From the NCBI RefSeq assembly GCF_023703465.1, contig NZ_JAMQGP010000003.1, positions 372,001 to 436,000 of the forward strand: a stretch of DNA of 64,000 bases, given 5' to 3'. How positions within the stretch are numbered: position 1 is the first letter of the stretch; the number at the start of each line of letters is the position of its first letter. Made by a program: the position numbers and the translations under genes. Origin of the DNA: Echinimonas agarilytica. GTDB taxonomy: Bacteria > Pseudomonadota > Gammaproteobacteria > Enterobacterales > Neiellaceae. Below are positions 1 through 10,293 of the stretch, one piece after another. The notes under the pieces were generated by a model. It saw only the letters and a list, made by a program, of their open reading frames with translations, ran no database searches and was not told the DNA's origin.

Positions 1-565
1 GTCCGCTTGAAGCTTCAAATTCAGCCATGTCTCCGTGCAAGCTAAAGTTTAGCATTTGTTCTGGGTATCCATCGCCATCATCTTCAATCTGCACCACCAG
101 TTCGTTCTGTGGGGAAATATAAGCTGATAGGGCAATTTGGCGATCACAATAGCGCAGTGCGTTGTTAACAATGTCACTTAATAAATTGCTAATAAGGTCA
201 TTGTCGAGGTACCACACTAAGTCGCTATCGACCTCGCAGGTCACTTCGATACCACGGTTGTCAAGATACAGACTGTTCTTAGCCACCATCTCATCGAGAA
301 TGTCTGCAATAAAGTTTTCTTCGACATTGAGGGGCAATGACTTTTTCTCAAGCCGGTATAGACCAAGTAGTTGCATTAAATTGGTGTTAACGCGATAAGC
401 TTCATAATGAAGTTTTGCTAATTCTTGTTTTTTCTCATCGGCCATATTTTCGCTGGCAGCAAGTTGCTCAATGGATTGAAGTAGCATAAACAAGCTATTC
501 TTCATATCGTGAACGCACGCGGCTAATACACTTGAAAACTCAATATTCGGTGGCTTTTCGGTCAT
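1..565 (-). CDS. Sensor histidine kinase, C-terminal part cut by window edge
   Basis: The ATG is at 565 on the minus strand and the frame stays open to base 1, so about 188 N-terminal codons are visible. The start of the protein carries an H-box-like HDMKNS (His near residue 18), then a helical dimerisation stretch. An N-box (SNLLSDIVNNALRY) and a G1 box (EDDGDGYP) of a GHKL ATPase domain follow. There is no membrane segment or sensor domain before the H-box, so this looks like a soluble kinase. It starts 15 bp after the stop of the REC-TPR response regulator in the same direction, so the two probably form a two-component operon. The phosphorylated residue and partner are inferred from motifs; the signal is unknown. 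Confidence 0.8.
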   Translation of the reverse strand, partial: MTEKPPNIEFSSVLAACVHDMKNSLFMLLQSIEQLAASENMADEKKQELAKLHYEAYRVNTNLMQLLGLYRLEKKSLPLNVEENFIADILDEMVAKNSLYLDNRGIEVTCEVDSDLVWYLDNDLISNLLSDIVNNALRYCDRQIALSAYISPQNELVVQIEDDGDGYPEQMLNFSLHGDMAEFEASSG

Positions 566-580
566 CAATCGTACTCGTTG

Positions 581-2155
581 TTATAACGCTCTAACTTTAT
601 CCAATAAGGTCAGGTAGCGCTGATATCTAGGATTGGTCGGTTGTAATAAACTAAGTTTTTCAAGCAATTGCAAGCATTCTTCACGCACGTTTTGCTTGTT
701 CTTCGAATTGATCGGTTGCTTTAACATGGATTGAATTAAGTTTAATACAATTGCCGTACTTGAGGGGCTTTGTGACAGAGCAATACGGAATGATTGAATT
801 GCTCCCATGAAGTCACCTGCCTCGTAGCACTTCATTCCCTGTTTGTTTTCTTGTGAGTTGGCCGCCAGATGCTCTTGTTCTGCATGCGCTTTTTGGGCGG
901 CTTGTTGTTGTGCTTCTAAGGCTTTTAGTTCGTTGCTGCAGTCGGCGTTGACCAGCGTTCGTTTGAGCATTTGGAGGCTGGTCTCGTCTTGAGACTCTAG
1001 TAATTCCTTGGACGATGTCAGTGCCCGTTCTAAATAATGTTTACTTTTTGCTGTGTCGCCCGTGATGTGCGCAAAGCGAGAAATCAATACGTCGTTTTGG
1101 ACTTGCTCTCGTGTTGAACGCTTGGTTTTCTTTGAAATAATATCGACTTGGCGTTGTGCATCGGCCATGAGCCGGCGGCGGTTGGAACCACTGGCTGTTT
1201 TTGAGTGCTCTAGTAACTCGTCTACATACAAAGCGTGATCATCCGCCTCAGACTGAATAGAGTGCTGACCTAATGAAGAAACTTGGCGTAATGCCCTGAG
1301 TCGTGCTTGAGGATCGTTCGCAAGCGTTGCTAAATGAGCAGCTTTGCGTTGACGCTTAATCGACAAAGGTGAAATGGCTAAAGCTTTGGACAGGTGCTCT
1401 CTGGCTTGAGGGATTTGTTTTTTAAGGGTGTAACATTGCGATATCAAATCATGAATTTCAACCGAGTTAGGATTGTCTTCCAAAGCAATGTGGCCGGTGG
1501 CAATGCATTGATCGAACTGTTTAGCCATGAATTGGCTTTGCGCAAGTCCGAGTAAGCACCACTGAGCGGGTCTCAAATCAACAAGTTGCTGGTAGATCTT
1601 TTGTGCCTGAAGCGGTTTTTCCTGTTGCAGCAGGGCTTCGGCCATAATCCGATAGCAAATGCCTTTGTACTTATTTCCGTTGGTGATTTTTTGTTTACAC
1701 AACGCGACAACCTGAGAAAATTCCCGTTCATTTTGCGCCTGATAAATTTCAATTAACTCGGATTTTTGCTCCAACGTTCGGGTCAGGCGGGTTCTAAGGT
1801 TGCCTTTGGTAATGGGTTTAGTCATGTAGTCGTCGGGCCTAAACTCTAACGCACCCATCACCATACTTAACGATGTTTCAGCAGTGATTAACACAAAGAC
1901 AGTGTCGGCTCTAAGCCAACCTTGCAGGCTAATTTCCTCCAATACTTGCTGTCCATTTTGGCTTTTGCCCAAATTATAATCACACAAAACGATATCGTGT
2001 TTTTTGGCGGCATATGATGCTGTTGCTTCTTCGCCATTCCGGGCCAAGTCAATATCAGTGCATCCAAAACTCTCCATCATTGACTTCAGAGAAACTCTAA
2101 ATTCAGAGAAATCATCAACGATGAGCGCTTTCTTATTCAGAAATAATTCGTACAT
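581..2155 (-). CDS. Response regulator with REC domain and TPR repeats
   Basis: This 524-residue protein begins with a CheY-like receiver domain. The acidic pair is D14/D15, the phospho-acceptor is D59 in LCDYNLG, and the conserved lysine is K113 in the MTKP motif. From about residue 140 to the end it is alpha-helical with TPR-like repeats and a Gln/Ala/Lys-rich coiled region near 420-450. There is no DNA-binding domain, so output is probably by protein-protein contact. It lies directly upstream of the soluble histidine kinase on the same strand, 15 bp apart, which suggests a cognate pair. REC-TPR proteins are known in marine gammaproteobacteria, but I cannot assign a process. Confidence 0.88.
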   Translation of the reverse strand: MYELFLNKKALIVDDFSEFRVSLKSMMESFGCTDIDLARNGEEATASYAAKKHDIVLCDYNLGKSQNGQQVLEEISLQGWLRADTVFVLITAETSLSMVMGALEFRPDDYMTKPITKGNLRTRLTRTLEQKSELIEIYQAQNEREFSQVVALCKQKITNGNKYKGICYRIMAEALLQQEKPLQAQKIYQQLVDLRPAQWCLLGLAQSQFMAKQFDQCIATGHIALEDNPNSVEIHDLISQCYTLKKQIPQAREHLSKALAISPLSIKRQRKAAHLATLANDPQARLRALRQVSSLGQHSIQSEADDHALYVDELLEHSKTASGSNRRRLMADAQRQVDIISKKTKRSTREQVQNDVLISRFAHITGDTAKSKHYLERALTSSKELLESQDETSLQMLKRTLVNADCSNELKALEAQQQAAQKAHAEQEHLAANSQENKQGMKCYEAGDFMGAIQSFRIALSQSPSSTAIVLNLIQSMLKQPINSKNKQNVREECLQLLEKLSLLQPTNPRYQRYLTLLDKVRAL

Positions 2156-2243
2156 TTTGCCTTTTCAATGGTCAAGGGCTTGGAGAAAATGCCTCAGGAA
2201 CATACACTAAGTCTAATTACATTCGGTGTAATAGCCAACTTAA

Positions 2244-3227
<984 letters not shown>

Positions 3228-3228
3228 T

Positions 3229-3648
3229 TTAGTGGTAACGCGTGCTGACAATACGGTCGCATAATTCTGTAGGCCCTTTTGGCGTTAATTGCGTGGCTGT
3301 TTTATTGGCGTCGAATTGGACTTGTAGCACGCAACGTTCTTCTGTTTCATCACCATAAATAGTTGTGCCAACTGAGCCTCCAACATTACTCCCAAAACCA
3401 CCCAGACCGAGCGATATGCTTGGGCCTGATTTGGTCTGAGCGGCCTGCCATTCGGCAAAGCCTGTTTCTGTCTCAAATGATTGTCGAGCGGGTAATCCCC
3501 AAGCTTGAACTAATTCGTCAAAACTGGCGCCGCGCCATTCTTCCAGCCGTTGAGGCAATGGCTTTGATGGGGCTGTAGTCTGGCAAGCTTGCAGCAATAA
3601 CACCGCTGCACAGGTATATAAAATTTTCTTTATAGGCATAGTTAGCAT
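3229..3648 (-). CDS. Small putative outer-membrane lipoprotein, function unknown
   Basis: The protein has 139 residues with a short basic N-terminus, a hydrophobic helix and the lipobox LLQAC, giving lipidation at Cys22. The mature part has a motif like those in small SmpA/OmlA-type or YgdR-type lipoproteins (SFDELVQAWGLPAR) and then a Gly/Ser-rich segment. The ATG at 3648 overlaps the end of sdaA (ATGCTAA), suggesting translational coupling; an in-frame ATG at 3639 is an alternative start giving a more typical signal peptide. I do not recognise a named family. It is probably the last gene of the pabB-nudL-sdaA group. Confidence 0.75.
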   Translation of the reverse strand: MLTMPIKKILYTCAAVLLLQACQTTAPSKPLPQRLEEWRGASFDELVQAWGLPARQSFETETGFAEWQAAQTKSGPSISLGLGGFGSNVGGSVGTTIYGDETEERCVLQVQFDANKTATQLTPKGPTELCDRIVSTRYH

Positions 3649-5012
3649 TCGATAATGTTGACTGCGAGACCGCCGCGAGCTGTTTCTTTGTATTTAGATT
3701 TCATATCGCGGCCTGTATCTCGCATGGTTTTAATGACTTTGTCCAATGAGACTTTGTTGAGTCCGGAACCTCGTAATGCAAGACGCGAGGCGTTAATGGC
3801 TTTAATCGCTCCCATTGCATTTCGTTCGATGCAAGGCACTTGAACCAGACCACCTACTGGATCACAGGTTAACCCTAAATTGTGTTCCATACCAATTTCA
3901 GCTGCATTTTCGATTTGAGCAGGAGTGCCGCCCATAATCGCAGTGAGTGCCGCGGCGGCCATTGAACAGGCCACTCCAACTTCACCTTGGCAACCGACCT
4001 CTGCACCTGAAATACTTGCATTGTATTTATATAGGGTACCAATGGCTGTTGCCGTTAAAAAGAACTCTTCTAAGGTTTCATCGTCGGTGTCGCCAATAAA
4101 GTGTCGGTAATAGGCAAGCACCGCTGGAATCACTCCCGCAGCACCATTAGTGGGGGCGGTGACCACTCGGCCTCCTGCTGCATTTTCCTCGTTCACTGCC
4201 AGCGCATAAAGATTGACCCAGTCCATTGCGTTTAGTGGATCGGATGTATTGTGGCGCTCGGCTTTAAGTTGTCGGGCCAGCTGTGGGGCACGCCTTTGTA
4301 ATTTTAATCCCCCGGGCAAAAGCCCCTGCACACGGCATCCTCGTACAATACTTTGCTCCATGACGTCAGAGATGTTACGGATGTGTGCCATCGCGTCGCT
4401 GGAAGCTGCCAGCTGTGCTTCGTTGGCCTTCACTAATGATGCAATTGAGAGGCCTAATTGCTGGCAGTGAGCGAGCAGCTCTGAACAGGTGGTAAAAGGG
4501 TATGGTAATGCTTGTGGATATTGTTGTTCAGTGGATGGATTAAAGGCTTCATCGCTAACAATAAAACCGCCACCAATGGAGTAATAAACCTGTTGTGATA
4601 AGAGTTTGGTGCCATCAAATGCACTAAACATCATGCCATTACTGTGTTTAGGTAACGATTTACGGAAGTGGAAGGTTATCGCGCCTTTATTAGGGAATGC
4701 ACTCCAATGCTGGTCGAGCAGCTTGAGTTGTTGAGAGCGGTCAACTTCAGTGAGAATCGAATCTACAGCATCAATATCGACAGATTCAGGCAAAAAGCCT
4801 GCGAGTCCTAAAATGACCGCTTTACCTGAGCCATGACCTTTACCCGTTTGCCCCAGAGAACCGTATAACTCTGTCTTAATATGGCTAACATGGCCAAGTG
4901 TGTTCGTTTGCGCTAATTGAGTGACAAATGCATGAGCGGCCTTCATGGGCCCCACGGTGTGAGAGCTACTTGGCCCAATGCCGACGGTAAACATTTCTCG
5001 AACACTGATCAT
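3642..5012 (-). CDS. sdaA: L-serine ammonia-lyase (L-serine dehydratase), iron-sulfur type
   Basis: The 456-residue single-chain enzyme deaminates L-serine to pyruvate and ammonia using a [4Fe-4S] cluster. The N-terminal beta domain starts with [20 protein letters not shown], typical of SdaA/SdaB. The catalytic alpha domain contains [26 protein letters not shown] and [18 protein letters not shown], whose cysteines include the cluster ligands. Length and domain order fit E. coli SdaA (454). It follows nudL on the same strand after an 89-bp gap and overlaps the downstream lipoprotein gene by a few bases. This gene set occurs in the same order in related Alteromonadales. Confidence 0.95.
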   Translation of the reverse strand: MISVREMFTVGIGPSSSHTVGPMKAAHAFVTQLAQTNTLGHVSHIKTELYGSLGQTGKGHGSGKAVILGLAGFLPESVDIDAVDSILTEVDRSQQLKLLDQHWSAFPNKGAITFHFRKSLPKHSNGMMFSAFDGTKLLSQQVYYSIGGGFIVSDEAFNPSTEQQYPQALPYPFTTCSELLAHCQQLGLSIASLVKANEAQLAASSDAMAHIRNISDVMEQSIVRGCRVQGLLPGGLKLQRRAPQLARQLKAERHNTSDPLNAMDWVNLYALAVNEENAAGGRVVTAPTNGAAGVIPAVLAYYRHFIGDTDDETLEEFFLTATAIGTLYKYNASISGAEVGCQGEVGVACSMAAAALTAIMGGTPAQIENAAEIGMEHNLGLTCDPVGGLVQVPCIERNAMGAIKAINASRLALRGSGLNKVSLDKVIKTMRDTGRDMKSKYKETARGGLAVNIIEC

Positions 5013-5101
5013 CTAAATATCCGTTGGTACAATTTTAAGACCAGAATGATACTAGCGGTGGATGAAGCTAAGGCGCAAATAACAGCTTCATATCCGACTT
5101 A

Positions 5102-5710
5102 CTATCGCTGTAAAGGATAACGTGCGGCTCGCTCAGAGCTAACATTAATGCCCTTGATGTGGCTGTAAAGCGTATGAATAATACCGGCTGTAACCCCCCA
5201 AATGTAGTGCCCGTTCCATGCGATCCAATATACATCTAATATGCGATGACCTTTTTGAATAGGCAGGCAGACGTGATGACGTGCATCAAGCAAAAACGAC
5301 AACGGCACACTAAAACTAGAGTCAACTTCATCAGGGCTGAGTTTCAGTGTTGGAAATTGTTCAAAAACACCCAAAAAAGGGGTGATCTCAAAGCCACTAT
5401 TTGAAATGTAACGAGGAAGCGAACCTAAGACATAGTCTGGTTTAGCGCCTATTTCTTCAATGCATTCGCGCACTGCTGTATGGCAAAGCGTTGGATCGGA
5501 GTGGTCGTGTCTGCCTCCAGGAAAGCTGATTTGTCCACCGTGGTGACGAAGATGTGCGGCCCTAATAGTGAAGAGCACGTCGTAATCGTCGCCATTTTTT
5601 ATTAATGGAATAAGCACTGCAGCTTGATGGTCAAAATCTGCTTGATGATCGGCAATTGATATTGGACTTAAGCAATAGCGCGACAGGATATGTTGCTGAT
5701 AATGGGACAT
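5102..5710 (-). CDS. nudL: Nudix hydrolase of the CoA pyrophosphatase (NudL) type
   Basis: This protein of about 202 residues carries the Nudix box around residues 65-88 (GG-x5-D then AVRECIEEIG, with the metal-binding RE-x2-EE core). Upstream is the PGG segment typical of UPF0035/CoA diphosphatases, which split CoA into 4'-phosphopantetheine and 3',5'-ADP. The ATG at 5710 overlaps the pabB stop as TGATG, so translation is probably coupled. A TTG at 5713 is possible but less likely. The pabB-nudL pairing is common in gammaproteobacteria. Substrate is inferred from family. Confidence 0.85.
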   Translation of the reverse strand: MSHYQQHILSRYCLSPISIADHQADFDHQAAVLIPLIKNGDDYDVLFTIRAAHLRHHGGQISFPGGRHDHSDPTLCHTAVRECIEEIGAKPDYVLGSLPRYISNSGFEITPFLGVFEQFPTLKLSPDEVDSSFSVPLSFLLDARHHVCLPIQKGHRILDVYWIAWNGHYIWGVTAGIIHTLYSHIKGINVSSERAARYPLQR

Positions 5711-7098
5711 CAAAGAGCGCTCAACAAAGGTAAAATTCGACTGACTTTGTCGATGGTTTCTTGATATTCATCGTTACACTGACTGTCGGCCACCAAACCA
5801 CCTCCAGCCCAGCAATAGATTGTATTTGGGTCACATACCAGCGTTCTAATCGCGATATTGGTGTCCATGGTGCCATCAACTGAGATGTACCCGATGGCGC
5901 CGCAATACACACTGCGGCGGTTAGGTTCGAGCTCTTCAATAATCTCCATCGCCCGTATTTTGGGCGCGCCTGTAATGGAGCCTCCGGGAAAACATGCTGC
6001 GAGCAAATCATATACGCTATGCGATGGATTTAAATCGGCAGTCACGGTGGAGACTAAATGGTGCACCGCTGGAAAGCTTTCAATTTCGAACAATCCTGGC
6101 ACATCTACCGTCCCGGGAGCCGCCACACGTCCAATATCATTGCGCAGCAAATCCACAATCATTAAGTTTTCAGCGCGATCTTTTTCTGAATTTTGGAGCG
6201 CAACCTTTTCGCTCTGATCCGCTTGTGGCGATTCTTTGCGGGGACGAGTGCCTTTGATGGGCTTCGTTTGAATTTTTTGTCCGTCACATCGAATGAAACG
6301 TTCAGGTGAAACACTTAGCACTTGGCCTTCGGTACCATTAACAAAAGCTGAGAAAGGGCCCTTATTGTGCTGGCGAAGGGCACAATAGGCAGCAAAAGGG
6401 GAGCCGGTAAAATGGGCTTGGTGTCGTTGAGCTAAGTTGACCTGATAACAATCACCCGCGTGCAAATAATCTTGGACACGGGAGAATTTGTTGGCATATT
6501 CAGCGGCTGTCATGTTTGACTTCCACTCGGAAGTCAGTTGGAACTGAGCGCTGTACTCATTCGGTGAATGGGATTTTAATTCGCTTGCTAGGGCTTCTGC
6601 ACTTGGCGCATGCCCCACCACAACAACGCGCTGTTGTACCATATCGATAATGAGTGCTGCGTTATACCAGCCCATTTTGATATCGGGCAAACGAATATCG
6701 TCTCGGGCGCGTTCTGGTAAAGACTCCAAATAACGGCCTGCATCATATCCCCAATACCCGAGCCATCCGCCTTTGAATGGCAGTGAGTCGGACTCCGGTA
6801 CCGACCATGCCATTTGCTGGGCGATAAACTCTAATATTTTAAACGGTTGGCCTTCAATCTGTTTAGGTATCGAGGGCAACGAACGTTGCGTATGCGGATG
6901 AAGTTTGACCTCATGATGGTGCGCTGTCAGTGTGAGTTCGGGTTTGCGGGCAATAATATGATAACGGCTATCTTGATGGTCCGAACTAGCGGAATCCAGC
7001 CAGGCAAAGCCTTTTTCGTGGGCGTATTGATGAGCAACAACTTGAGGATCGCCAAATTGGTTCCAATCCATTTCAATGATTGCTGCTTGCGACTTCAT
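5710..7098 (-). CDS. pabB: Aminodeoxychorismate synthase component I
   Basis: The 462-residue chorismate-utilising enzyme makes 4-amino-4-deoxychorismate from chorismate and ammonia supplied by PabA, for p-aminobenzoate and folate. It has the N-terminal TrpE/PabB domain (GGWLGYWGYDAGRYLE) and the C-terminal chorismate-binding domain with PIKGTRPR, ENLMIVDLLRND and FPGGSITGAPK. The lysine in PIKGT is the residue that separates PabB from anthranilate synthase (PIAGT), which supports this assignment over trpE. It is first in the leftward pabB-nudL-sdaA cluster. The start at 7098 leaves a 138-bp divergent promoter region shared with the fumarase gene. Confidence 0.94.
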   Translation of the reverse strand: MKSQAAIIEMDWNQFGDPQVVAHQYAHEKGFAWLDSASSDHQDSRYHIIARKPELTLTAHHHEVKLHPHTQRSLPSIPKQIEGQPFKILEFIAQQMAWSVPESDSLPFKGGWLGYWGYDAGRYLESLPERARDDIRLPDIKMGWYNAALIIDMVQQRVVVVGHAPSAEALASELKSHSPNEYSAQFQLTSEWKSNMTAAEYANKFSRVQDYLHAGDCYQVNLAQRHQAHFTGSPFAAYCALRQHNKGPFSAFVNGTEGQVLSVSPERFIRCDGQKIQTKPIKGTRPRKESPQADQSEKVALQNSEKDRAENLMIVDLLRNDIGRVAAPGTVDVPGLFEIESFPAVHHLVSTVTADLNPSHSVYDLLAACFPGGSITGAPKIRAMEIIEELEPNRRSVYCGAIGYISVDGTMDTNIAIRTLVCDPNTIYCWAGGGLVADSQCNDEYQETIDKVSRILPLLSAL

Positions 7099-7236
7099 AT
7101 CTATGATTTTTCCCTAATATTGATTTGTTGACTGGTGCCTAAATCGGACCGAAGGTATTATACGCTTGCCTTATAAAACATCTACCTGAACCCGAGGAGC
7201 GGATAAGGCTCTAAGGTCTGAATTCGGAATAATAAA

Positions 7237-8763
7237 ATGACAATAATTCGCCAAGACGACTTAATCGAAAGCATCGCAGATGCGCTTCAGTACATTAGCT
7301 ATTACCACCCTTTAGATTTCGTAAATGCGCTCGCAGAAGCCTATGAGAAAGAGCAGTCTCAAGCTGCCAAAGATGCGATTGCTCAAATTTTAATTAACTC
7401 TCGGATGTCGGCCGAAGGTCGTCGTCCAATTTGCCAAGACACTGGGATCGTGACCTGCTTTGTAAAAGTGGGAATGAAAGTTCAGTGGGATGGTGATTTA
7501 ACTTTACAAGAAATGGTCGACGAAGGCACTCGTCGCGCATACAACCATCCTGATAACCCACTTCGAGCATCCATTGTTGCCGATCCAAATGGTAAACGTT
7601 CCAATACGGGGGATAACACTCCTTCGGTTGTTCACACTGAATTGGTGGCGGGTGATCAGATTGAAGTAATGATTGCTGCCAAAGGCGGTGGATCTGAGAA
7701 CAAAAGTAAAATGGTCATGTTGAATCCATCAGATGATGTTGTTGAATGGGTTCTTAAAACACTTCCAACCATGGGAGCCGGATGGTGCCCTCCAGGTATG
7801 ATTGGTATTGGTATCGGTGGCACGGCAGAAAAAGCGGCAGTGTTGGCCAAAGAGTCATTAATGGATCCTGTTGACATTCAAGCCTTGATTGAAAAAGGCG
7901 CTGAAAACGCCGATGAACAATTGCGATTAGATTTGTATGACAAAGCCAACAAGTTGGGCATTGGCGCGCAGGGCCTTGGGGGTTTAACGACTGTGGTTGA
8001 TGTAAAAGTTAAAACAGCACCCACGCATGCGGCGTCTAAACCTGTGTGTATGATCCCAAATTGTGCCGCGACTCGTCACGTGCATTTCCACCTTGATGGC
8101 ACAGGCCCTGCCGAACTCCCTACACCGAAAGTAACTGATTGGCCTGAGATCACATGGGAAGTAGGCGAGGGGGTGCGCCGAGTCAATCTTGATACCTTGA
8201 ACAAAGAAGACATCAAAGAGTGGAAGACGGGTGAAACGGTATTATTATCTGGTAAAATTCTAACCGGTCGAGATGCTGCTCACAAGCGCATCCAAGAAAT
8301 GTTAAACAATGGCGAAGGCTTGCCAAACGGTGTGGATTTTACGAACAAGTTTATTTACTACGTTGGCCCTGTGGATGCCGTTGGTGATGAAGCTGTAGGA
8401 CCTGCTGGCCCAACAACGTCGACTCGTATGGATAAATTTACCGACATGATGCTCGAACAGACCGGTGTGATTGGCATGATTGGTAAAGCTGAACGTGGCC
8501 CTGCGACGGTTGAAAGCATCAAACAACATGAGTCAATTTATTTGATGGCCGTTGGCGGTGCTGCGTACTTAGTGTCTAAGGCGATCAAAAAGGCCCGCGT
8601 CGTTGCGTTTGAAGATTTGGGAATGGAAGCCATTTACGAATTTGAAGTGGAAGACATGCCTGTGACCGTTGCTGTCGACAGTTCAGGAGATAATGCCCAT
8701 GTTAGGGGACCAGCGTTATGGAAAGCGAAAATAGCAGACTTAGACGCTAAATTGTCGTCTTAA
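7237..8763 (+). CDS. fumA: Class I fumarate hydratase (iron-sulfur)
   Basis: This 508-residue enzyme of the TCA cycle interconverts fumarate and malate with an oxygen-sensitive [4Fe-4S] cluster. The N-terminal domain has CQDTG and IAKGGGSENKS. Cluster cysteines are in CQDTGI, WCPPGMIGIGIGG and CMIPNCAATRH. The C-terminal beta domain has GKILTGRDAAHKRI, the YVGP segment and GPTTSTRMD. At 508 residues it is shorter than E. coli FumA (548) and resembles the Pseudomonas/marine class I form, so the symbol is by family rather than strict orthology. It is single-gene and followed by a clear rho-independent terminator. Confidence 0.93.
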   Translation: MTIIRQDDLIESIADALQYISYYHPLDFVNALAEAYEKEQSQAAKDAIAQILINSRMSAEGRRPICQDTGIVTCFVKVGMKVQWDGDLTLQEMVDEGTRRAYNHPDNPLRASIVADPNGKRSNTGDNTPSVVHTELVAGDQIEVMIAAKGGGSENKSKMVMLNPSDDVVEWVLKTLPTMGAGWCPPGMIGIGIGGTAEKAAVLAKESLMDPVDIQALIEKGAENADEQLRLDLYDKANKLGIGAQGLGGLTTVVDVKVKTAPTHAASKPVCMIPNCAATRHVHFHLDGTGPAELPTPKVTDWPEITWEVGEGVRRVNLDTLNKEDIKEWKTGETVLLSGKILTGRDAAHKRIQEMLNNGEGLPNGVDFTNKFIYYVGPVDAVGDEAVGPAGPTTSTRMDKFTDMMLEQTGVIGMIGKAERGPATVESIKQHESIYLMAVGGAAYLVSKAIKKARVVAFEDLGMEAIYEFEVEDMPVTVAVDSSGDNAHVRGPALWKAKIADLDAKLSS

Positions 8764-8785
8764 TGGAGCACAATTTGTTGGCAAC

Positions 8786-8813
8786 AAAAAGCCGGTCATC
8801 GACCGGCTTTTTT
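8786..8813 (+). terminator. Rho-independent terminator of the fumarase gene
   Basis: A perfect 7-bp stem GCCGGTC/GACCGGC with a 3-nt loop (8791-8807) is flanked by an A-run before it and a run of seven T after it. It begins 22 bp after the fumarase stop and can act on both strands, because the next gene is convergent. Confidence 0.9.
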
Positions 8814-8833
8814 ACTTTTAAGAACCGTGATTG

Positions 8834-9610
8834 TTAACTTCGACGAGCACGAGAAAGGGCGATTAAGGCCAATGTGATCATAGCGATTGATGTTGGCTCC
8901 GATACATGGTGTGCCGGCAATGCTGGGCCGAATGCTGGCGATGATCTAAGCGGCAAAAACGGTGGTTGATAGTCTCGAAATAAGACAACTCGAACTGGGT
9001 CATAGTCGATTGCACGTCGGGTTAGAGATGATGCGACGGACTCCGTATACTGAGTCGGAAATATACTCACTTCGGCTCTGTCTTCATTGACTAAGACACT
9101 TCCAATATTTCTATCTTCACGGCCTGCTGGGGCATTGACTACACTATTTGGCGCAAGCTGAAACAAACCGTAGCTATAGGTGTCTTTGTAAAAGTCTTTA
9201 GAGCCGAACATCAAGTCGTAAAATAGTGTTGAACTGTCTTCTTGCTGATGTGCTTCTCGCGAATCAAACTTCAAGTCGCAAGGGGTTTTAGCCGTGTCGG
9301 TACAACTTGCTTCGTCGGTCCAAGTTCCACGGAAGTTTGCACTGCTTAAAAACGACAAAACATCATCTAACCCGGCGATTGACCAGCCAAAAAATGAGCT
9401 CGAGGAATCATTGAGTGCTGTATTCAATGAGTCCCACGTAAAAGCTTGTTGGTAGTCCCACATCATCCATTCTGTATTGTTGGCAGAATCGAAAACAATA
9501 TTAGAGGACTCGTCGCGGCTCAATTCGCCAATTGTGAGTAGTGCTGCTGATGATGGCATCGACATCAGCACAACGGATGTCATCATCAAAAACTTAGCTA
9601 GTTTGTTCAT
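8834..9610 (-). CDS. Secreted protein with PEP-CTERM-like sorting signal
   Basis: The protein has about 258 residues if started at the ATG at 9610, which gives a classical signal peptide (MNKLAKFLMMTSVVLMSMPSSA). The frame continues upstream to 9748, but that extension is Arg/Lys-rich and lacks a signal. The C-terminus is VSEPTSIAMITLALIALSRARRS: an SEP motif, a hydrophobic helix and a basic tail, matching the tripartite PEP-CTERM type. The middle contains aromatic-rich segments (EWMMWDYQQAFTWDS) seen in secreted proteins of this class. Function is unknown. No exosortase gene lies in the window, so processing would depend on a distant locus. Confidence 0.75.
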   Translation of the reverse strand: MNKLAKFLMMTSVVLMSMPSSAALLTIGELSRDESSNIVFDSANNTEWMMWDYQQAFTWDSLNTALNDSSSSFFGWSIAGLDDVLSFLSSANFRGTWTDEASCTDTAKTPCDLKFDSREAHQQEDSSTLFYDLMFGSKDFYKDTYSYGLFQLAPNSVVNAPAGREDRNIGSVLVNEDRAEVSIFPTQYTESVASSLTRRAIDYDPVRVVLFRDYQPPFLPLRSSPAFGPALPAHHVSEPTSIAMITLALIALSRARRS

Positions 9611-10293
9611 ACATCTTTTCCCAAAACGCCAAAAATTGGCCGGTAAAATCAAATTCAAAATGAGTGGGTTGGTTCTGCGTCCAATACTCCACCTATAAAT
9701 ACTGTCAGTTAACGTATGTTGACGTGTCAATTTGCTGCGTTTGCCCATGTCGGTTGTTTAGATAATTCATGAACAACTAATCAAGTAATCATTGATCTCA
9801 GTCAATTTTTGCCCAAGATACAGTTTTTTTGATGAGTTTGTACTCTAAATGTTAAATACATGCGTCAAATTTGTGACAGGCGTCAATAATGTCGTTATTG
9901 CGGCTAATTACTTATTTTTAAGCAATAATCTTTGATTTTTGGCTTTGTGGGCTAGTATGTGAGGTTGCTTTGAAGTCACTAATGAGTGACATTTAGATGA
10001 TTTTTATATCTGCCAAATTTGAGGGTAGGACTTATTGTTATTTTGACCAGATAGTTTTCAATAAGCCCTAAAAGTACCGTCTGCTGGCTTGCAGTCTCAA
10101 GGTTGTTGTGTGCGATAGGGCAGCTTTGCGGTTGCTCAATTTGTAAACCAACGAGTGATGCAAATGTTAGATGTGTCAAATATACGCACCAAATTTACGC
10201 TTGGGCTATGCATGTCATATTTTACAGCTAAGCTGTACTTCACTTGTTAATCCGTATAATGAACGTTCTAAATTACTAGTCGGTACAATAATT
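9611..10293. other. Gene-free AT-rich region upstream of DAHP synthase
   Basis: This stretch of about 680 bp has no convincing coding sequence. A 66-codon minus-strand frame at 9979-10179 lacks a ribosome site and shows no family resemblance. It must hold the promoter of the PEP-CTERM-like gene and that of the class II DAHP synthase. A good -10 hexamer TATAAT is at 10255-10260, but no matching -35 is evident. No leader peptide or attenuator hairpin with a T-run could be seen. Confidence 0.5.

Noticed and set aside
9979-10179. A 66-residue minus-strand frame in the intergenic region
   Set aside because: It has no ribosome site or family resemblance, is AT-rich, and its upstream part overlaps the promoter region of the DAHP synthase.
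10171-10293. N-terminal extension of the class II DAHP synthase
   Set aside because: The known family N-terminus begins at [10 protein letters not shown] (10294); the upstream residues are not family-like and lie in an AT-rich promoter region.
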